DNA from: Trichobilharzia regenti
Taxonomy: Eukaryota; Platyhelminthes; Trematoda; Strigeidida; Schistosomatidae
Length of the DNA stretch: 64,000 bases
Direction of reading: 5' to 3'
Assembly (NCBI GenBank): GCA_944472135.2
Contig: OX235262.1
Coordinates: 66,960,887-67,024,886, forward strand
Below the pieces are notes generated by a model, which worked only from the letters and a program-made list of their open reading frames with translations, did no database searches and had not been told where the DNA came from. The position numbers and the translations under genes were made by a program. Positions within the stretch are counted from its first letter, which is position 1. Each line of letters starts with the position of its first letter. Positions 58,496-64,000 of this stretch are shown here, one piece after another.

Positions 58496-59299
58496 GTACC
58501 TTTTCTCTCCTGGATGTCGAATTACTCCTTTTGCAATGCAATTAATTAGTGGTTAACCATATTACGTTCTGTTCTAAAGTATGTTTTCGGAAAACGATTA
58601 TTCGGAGGGAAGAATTTACAGTCACTTTAGGAGTTTAGTTGAAATGTCTTCGTTGTTTCCCTTTCATACAGTGAGACAATCACATAAATAATGTAGAAGT
58701 TAGATATTGAGTCGTAGATAAGTTTAGTTCAGTTGAACTGGTTCGGGCTTGATTTATACCGACTTCTCCCTCATCTACATCAACACTCTGTGTCAGAGTA
58801 GTCAGACTGTGGTATGGTACCAGCCCGTAAATCAAGTTACTCCTCGTCTAAGTTGTGCAATGTAGCACAGGTTCACTGGCTGGAGTTCACGGTAATCACA
58901 ATAACCTATGATTAGACGAGTTCATATGATATGACTGCAAGTCTATTTTAATAGAGTGCAGTTGCATGAATGTGCAGATACGAAGTGTGAGAACTTTGGA
59001 CATAATGCATCAAGGTTGGGTCCCTAGGTTGATACTATATATGTATTTTATCAGTAAAAAGCAACAAAACTGTCAGACCATTGTTCGTGTCAAATATGAT
59101 TAATATTTCATATTGCTTAAGGCTTTCAGTTGACCAAGAAATTTAAAGGTAATCAACAAAGTTGTAAAAAGTTGGTTAGTCGTCAGAAGTCTGAAAGTAG
59201 ATGTAGCAGGTAAACTGTGGTACATAACAATTAACTTATATTAATCACATCTTAAATAACTGACTTAAGTGTAATTATGATATTTAAAGGTGAGACGAA

Positions 59300-59690
59300 A
59301 CTTTCCGTCCCAACTAGGACGAAATGCGCATCCTGGATTCCACTGCTAGCCACCATCCACCAATTGTATACTAACTAAATCCCCAGACATCGTCGAAGCA
59401 TCTGCACAAGAAGCCGACATGTCAACCTGAGACCGAGCACTTCGGTCCAATCAATCGACGGGAAAATCTAAAATTGAATTAAATTAACATGATCTGTTGC
59501 ACAAGAGGTGGCTCTCGCGGCCTAAGTGGTCTAGCAGATAACGCTTTGACGTTTGAAACTATGGGCACTGGGTTTGAGCCTCGGTGGAAACATCATCACT
59601 CACTGAGAAATGCAGGTACATCCAATGACGAGTCCAAACTAGGACGAAATGCGCGTCCTGGATTCCACTGCTAGTCACCATCCACCAATT
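59300..59690 (+). mobile_element. Sm-alpha tandem with 326-base period
   Basis: Half hammerhead (GTCC/GGAC, GAAA, TGCGCATC) cleaved after 59,331, then the tail, box A (GGCCTAAGTGG) and box B (GGGTTTGAGCC), and a second hammerhead cleaved after 59,657. The distance between cleavage sites is 326, matching the known ~330-base Sm-alpha monomer. Confidence 0.85.
59611..59673 (+). ncRNA. Hammerhead ribozyme (Sm-alpha), one core base lost
   Basis: Stem I GGTACATCCA/TGGATTCC, core ATGACGA (the C of CTGACGA is missing from CCAA-TGACGA), stem II GTCC/GGAC around AAACTA, GAAA, TGCGCG stem III and the canonical GTC triplet at 59,655-59,657. Without C3 activity should be weak. Confidence 0.75.
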
Positions 59691-60839
59691 AGAATCATAA
59701 TTGGAACCTGTAGTCCCTGGTCTACTAAGTATATGCTTATAATTGCTTAACTATTGGACTTGTCAAATAGGTTTAGTTTTCACGTTGATCAATAAATACT
59801 TCCATAATGTTTACTAGTTGGCTCTTAGTATCCTTGTTCTTTCGCAGACAACCGTGAATTGTGTTCGACTTATGCGTATTCCTAAACGTACCACTCATAT
59901 ACTATATACTAATGAAAGCGTCGGTCCGTATTGCTTGTTTAATAATTTCAGAAAAGTACTTTCAGTTCTATGCAGTACGTTTCTTTCTCTTACTATTCCA
60001 TTTCTATTCCTCTAGCAATTTCTAACCTACCTTTGATCCTTTGTTTTCATCTAACTAACGGGCATATGATTAAATCTGATGGATATATTGAATTCTTCTC
60101 TGGGTGTTAATCACAATCGACAAGTGCACTGATATTTAGACGAACTTCATAATTCTAGATAGTTATAATTCAAGGTTTTAGGATGTGGTGGCAATCTTTT
60201 GATAGAATGTATTTTTTTAATTTTCAGAATGTGTAAAGTTTAGAAGTAATTTGCAGGTGTGTGGTTATTCTAAAGATATACCGTAATTATAATTCGTAAT
60301 TTATAATTTACACATTTCGAGGAGGTAAAATTTCATCATACTTTCATTTGGAAACCGAAATTATTCAAATCAAACACCTTAAATGGTAATCAAGAAAATA
60401 AGCATAAACGAATGGCACCATATATACTACTGGTTGATTGAAATGAGTAGTTGTATACCACCCTTATATGAATCAGTAGTGTTTTTACTCGCCAGATCAA
60501 AGTGATTTATATACCAGACAGCTGTTACGCTCGGCTAGGATCTGTCCCCTCATTTGAGTCGAACCGGGTACATCTCTCGACCTCAAACGAATGAAACAGC
60601 TGTTCAGTGTTTAGTTCACTTCAATATGGTCAGCAAAAACAACTGGCGTATGTGGGTGATATATAACTACTTGTCCCAATCAATTAGTAGTATGTCGTTT
60701 TCCGCAGTTGTGCACATAAAGATCACTGATGTCATGTTATTTTAGGGGAAATCGTACAATCCCTAGAAATAAAACTAATGCCTATTTGAGGTTATTTTGA
60801 ATTTCTAGTTTATCGGTGTCAGGGAATCGAGATGCCCAG

Positions 60840-61000
60840 TCTCTGTTGACATGTCAGCTTCTATCACAGAAGCTTCGACGATATCGTGAGTTTCATATGA
60901 CATTGCTTGTTTGATAGTGGCTGTTAGGATAATTCAGTTACATTCAACTGACAAGGTGAAACTCGTGTATTAAAATTCACTAATGGCTACCGTCAATCGA
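60840..61000. mobile_element. Sm-alpha remnants, inverted
   Basis: Antisense tail (GTTGACATGTCAGCTTCTA, GAAGCTTCGACGATATCG) then a sense piece with ACATTCAACTGACAAGGTG and GAAACTCGTGTAT, a hammerhead whose stem II is deleted. Confidence 0.5.
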
Positions 61001-61402
61001 ATCATGTATGAAATCATATGATAAGTGTTCACTACTAGTACTTTTGTGTGTACACCACACTATCGTTGTTATTTATGTTACCCTTGAACTTACGTTTAGC
61101 TTATCCTACTTGTTGGTTTGTTTTCTCTATAGTATTTTATATTATCTCTCACACACAATAATTGACTGCACTTACCTATTGAAAGCTGTGCCACTTTTTG
61201 TTGATTTTAAATATACAAACACATTGCTGAATTATTTTATTTAATTCTATCTCATGTCCTTATTGAACAAATTTTCATTTTATATAGATTTAAGTGGTAA
61301 TCAAAAGGTCACTGATTAATAGTCAGTAATTCCATCTGATATTTGTACCATCCATTAGACTTTCTGGTGTATAATTCTAATTTTTCGATTATTGGTTTTT
61401 TG

Positions 61403-61705
61403 TAGGGATTTAGTTTGATTGGTTGGAGGATTTTATCATTAGCTGATATCAGGTAGAGAACCATTGGAAAGCCTGGAATAGGCAGAAGTTAGAACTCATG
61501 GGTTGACCGTTGGATCGGGTCCCAGTGGCTTAATGGTCTACGAGCTCCCTAGCCTTGTACCCAGAAGGTTTTGGGTTCGAATCCTGTCGGTGGGTGCTCA
61601 CTGGTAAAGAGTCCCAAAGTGGGATGAAACAGCTGGCTGTCCAGTACTCCCATCTGGTTTTATCAATAGTTCTCTAACTGATGTCAGCTCATGATGACAT
61701 TTCAA
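61403..61705 (+). mobile_element. SINE B, sense, flanked by inverted tail
   Basis: 61,403-61,475 is the tail in antisense (GTAGGGATTTAGTTTGATTGG, AGCTGATATCAGGTAGAGAACC). 61,475-61,705 is a sense unit with box A (GTGGCTTAATGG), box B (GGGTTCGAATCC), the hammerhead and the CTAACTGATGTCAGCTCATG tail. The hammerhead (61,600-61,655) has core GTAAAGA and a longer stem III (CAGCTGGCTG). Confidence 0.7.
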
Positions 61706-61977
61706 TTTGTCTTTACTGGATAGTATCTTTAATGGCATTATAATTGTAGAGGCTGAAGAATTTATTAGAAATAATCGTTCGCTCTAATTATTATTGTTGT
61801 GTTGAGTAACTATAATGGGGATATTTATGTGATTTTGCAAAACTATCCACTTCGGTGTGTTTTCGTCTGTCTCCTTTTGTAAATAAACGACCGTGCCAAC
61901 AGAATCCTACGATCGTTGCATATAATTACCTATGGTGAGTGCTTTGATACTATTTTTTTGTCCGATTCCTATTGGCT

Positions 61978-62215
61978 TCATTTTCCTCATTCCTTTGTGT
62001 TCTGAATGGAGCATAAAGGTTGAGTCTTGGCCTCTGAAGTTTCAGTGGTTGTGATTGTGTTGCTTTCACAGGATGGGTTTGTCACCTTTGCACCCAGCCT
62101 TCCCTCTTCACTGAGGTTGCTACTAGCTACGCGACACTTGGGAGTACGTCGGTTGGGAATTCAACCCCGGACCACTTGCGGCGTGGTTGGTGAGCATTTC
62201 TACAGCTGAACGACT
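61978..62215 (-). mobile_element. SINE C, antisense
   Basis: Tail complement at 61,990-62,040, body, and box B complement GGGAATTCAACCCCGG near 62,155. Confidence 0.65.
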
Positions 62216-62458
62216 GACAGACTCGTTGGCTCCCAGCAGTATTATATTCTAATCCCATTTATATTTGGCTTTTAAAATTATCTCCATCTAAAGTGAACGA
62301 AAAGACAAGTAAACGAGAAGAGATATAATACAGGTCGTATGAATAGTTAGTGATAATTTTTTTTAGAAAGGTTTAGATATTAAACAATACAAAATTCTTC
62401 ATTTTCTCCCGTCTTTCTTATATAGTGTTCATTTAATATTGCTTTTTTTTTCTTTTAG

Positions 62459-62883
62459 CCTTTTCAAATACTACTCATGATCGTGAAAGTTTTGTATCAC
62501 AAAAAGGACGTCCTACCGGTGAATCAGAATTAGGCGGTTCAACATTGAATTCACCTGATACTATGCCGAAAACTTTACCACCATTTAAACGTAATGAATT
62601 AAACAAACAAGATAGTTTCTCTAAAATAAGAAATAATACAAAAGAATCATCACTACTAAAGGTGAATAATACAAATAAAATAAATCAACAGGTTAACAAA
62701 ACACCAAAACATTCTAGTAGTACACTAGAACCTTTAAGCAATTTACATAATCAATTAAATGAAGACACAGAATTGGAAACTACCTCAGCTATGTCTGCTG
62801 ATACTAACCAAACAGTAGAATTCAATGAATTGTCAAACGACATCGTAGTTCAGATCGCAGTGCTGCTTCTGGACGATCTAAAA
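62459..62883 (+). CDS. C2/TIG protein, exon 8
   Basis: A strong acceptor (TTTTTTTTCTTTTAG) opens a frame of 141 codons that ends at AAAA|GTAAGT. The peptide is hydrophilic and low-complexity, rich in Asn, Ser, Lys and Thr: FSNTTHDRESFVSQKGRPTG, then KTLPPFKRNELNKQDSFSK, and an acidic NEDTELETTS. The last ~14 codons (VVQIAVLLLDDL) are hydrophobic and unlike the rest. A +1 reading there gives RHRSSDRSAASGRSK, more in keeping with the protein, so a one-base indel near 62,850 is possible. Exon usage and host gene membership rest on phase and composition. Confidence 0.65.
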
Positions 62884-64000
62884 GTAAGTTCTTGTTGTTG
62901 TTGTTGTTTCTGTCATTGTTTGCGAAATTTTAATATTTTGATACACATCACTATCATACATTATATACATCAAATTTTATTAGTAAATTAAACTTTTTTT
63001 TTCTACAAGCATATTTATCGACTGGTCATTTTAGGAAAAACTAAGGTGTTTTCAAGTGCTAATATGTAGGCACTTAATTGATTTCAGGTGTTAATGAGAA
63101 TCGACGTCAGCTAGAGGACCATTGAAAACTAAGGAGTACTGGACAGCTGTTTTATCAGTGTTTGGGACTCTTCAGCGGTACGCATCCATGGTCCTACCAA
63201 GGCTTGAACCTAGGACCCCTCAGGTTACAAGATATCTTCGTTAGCTATTCAGCCATTAGGACGGAATTTAATGGGCCATCAATTGTAACTTCTGCTAGTT
63301 TACGATGTATGGCGAGACCGTCAGCCAGTGTCATCTATGACTAGTTGTCATCACATCCAAATTGGTGGACTCCACTGATTGCAACTTCCTACTAGGAACT
63401 TCAAGCCATTTCTTCTTGTAGTTAGTCATTTGTGTTCACCAGATGAATCTTCGAGCGTTGGTAAGCAGAGATGGCACTATCTTTATTATTTTGACGTTGT
63501 TTAGTTTCCGTGGTCATTTCTACTGATTAGTAAGATTGTTTACTGATTTTATTAAATATTCCCATAGTAAAATTTAGAACAACACATTCAAGCGAACAAT
63601 ATTGTTTTCGGTTAGATCTCATCAGGCTTAACTCTAAAGTGTATAATTTTACAAATGAAATACAAATATAAACCAATCATGGTGTTTTGTCTATAGGATA
63701 ATAAGATGGTGCGCATAAATTGTGCAATTAGTCATAATAGTAGCAATTATAATAGTAATAATAATAACGGTTTTATCAATAATAACGGTGAAAAAGTGAG
63801 GCACTCTGCGATAACACGAATAATGAAATATAGTATGATTAAACAAACAAATGTTCAGGTGGAAGTAGTCGAATAAAGGCTAGTAAAAACAAATGAACCA
63901 AATAAGTAATGCTAAACTGTAAGGGAAGTAAATGAGACACGTTTTTAATGAAGATGTCATAAGATTAAGGTATGATAAGAAAGGGGTTGAAAATATAAAT
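62884..64000 (+). other. Start of the next intron
   Basis: GTAAGT donor at 62,884. Contains the SINE B remnant at 63,090-63,340. The final 500 bases are AT-rich with no further exon recognised. Confidence 0.5.
63133..63182 (-). ncRNA. Hammerhead ribozyme (SINE B), intact first core strand
   Basis: Complement: CTGAAGA core is intact, stem I GTAC(C)G/CAGTAC mostly pairs, and stem III CAGCTG with the GTC triplet is perfect. Stem II is GTCC with TGAT and the GAAA has become AAAA, which should abolish activity. Confidence 0.65.

Larger units (their letters stand above)
39610..62458 (+). other. Giant intron 7 (22,849 bp)
   Basis: Weak GT donor at 39,610 and a very strong acceptor (TTTTTTTTCTTTTAG) at 62,458. 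Both flanks agree in phase. The interior is nearly all repeats. It could hold small exons I have not recognised. Confidence 0.55.

Overview
The window reads as a piece of a blood-fluke (Schistosoma) chromosome. It is AT-rich eukaryotic DNA, most of it dead mobile elements. The best taxonomic clue is several copies of the Sm-alpha repeat: a tRNA-like head with Pol III boxes, followed by a type I hammerhead ribozyme. That element is a schistosome hallmark. The genus is an inference from this repeat, the other retroelements and the gene structure. I cannot name the species.

One host gene can be followed on the + strand from about 13,030 to 62,883, and it continues beyond the window. Eight exons join in consistent reading phase across canonical GT/AG introns (891 codons in all). 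They encode a C2 domain, a Ser-rich linker with an NPF motif, an IPT/TIG immunoglobulin-like domain, and a long low-complexity region with a basic GSQ/DRRS motif that occurs twice. The introns are 41, 46, 1638, 1939, 1918, 18,750 and 22,849 bp. This rise in size from 5' to 3' is known for schistosome genes. The two giant introns hold most of the repeats. The true 5' end and the C-terminus are not resolved.

Layout. 1-13,000: upstream DNA with two copies of an internally deleted LINE fragment (1-480, 8,690-9,200), an unidentified 327-codon frame broken by one TAG (5,508-6,488), an LTR-like block (about 7,210-7,465) and a decayed CR1-like LINE (9,409-10,440). 13,030-19,887: the six 5' exons. 19,888-38,637: giant intron with LINE, SINE, Sm-alpha, hammerhead-SINE and Penelope-like sequences, including a LINE with an uninterrupted 775-codon frame (26,400-28,727, minus). 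38,638-39,609: the largest exon. 39,610-62,458: second giant intron with four kinds of retroelement and nested foldback repeats. 62,459-62,883: last visible exon.

The most notable content is the set of hammerhead ribozymes. About twenty copies or remnants occur in two SINE-like families on both strands. One copy at 37,557-37,602 keeps every consensus core base and lies in sense orientation inside the host intron. A second theme is parasitism among elements: a tRNA-derived SINE shares its 3' tail with the RTE-type LINE, which suggests it is mobilised by that LINE. Penelope-like elements are present only as GIY-YIG endonuclease fragments.
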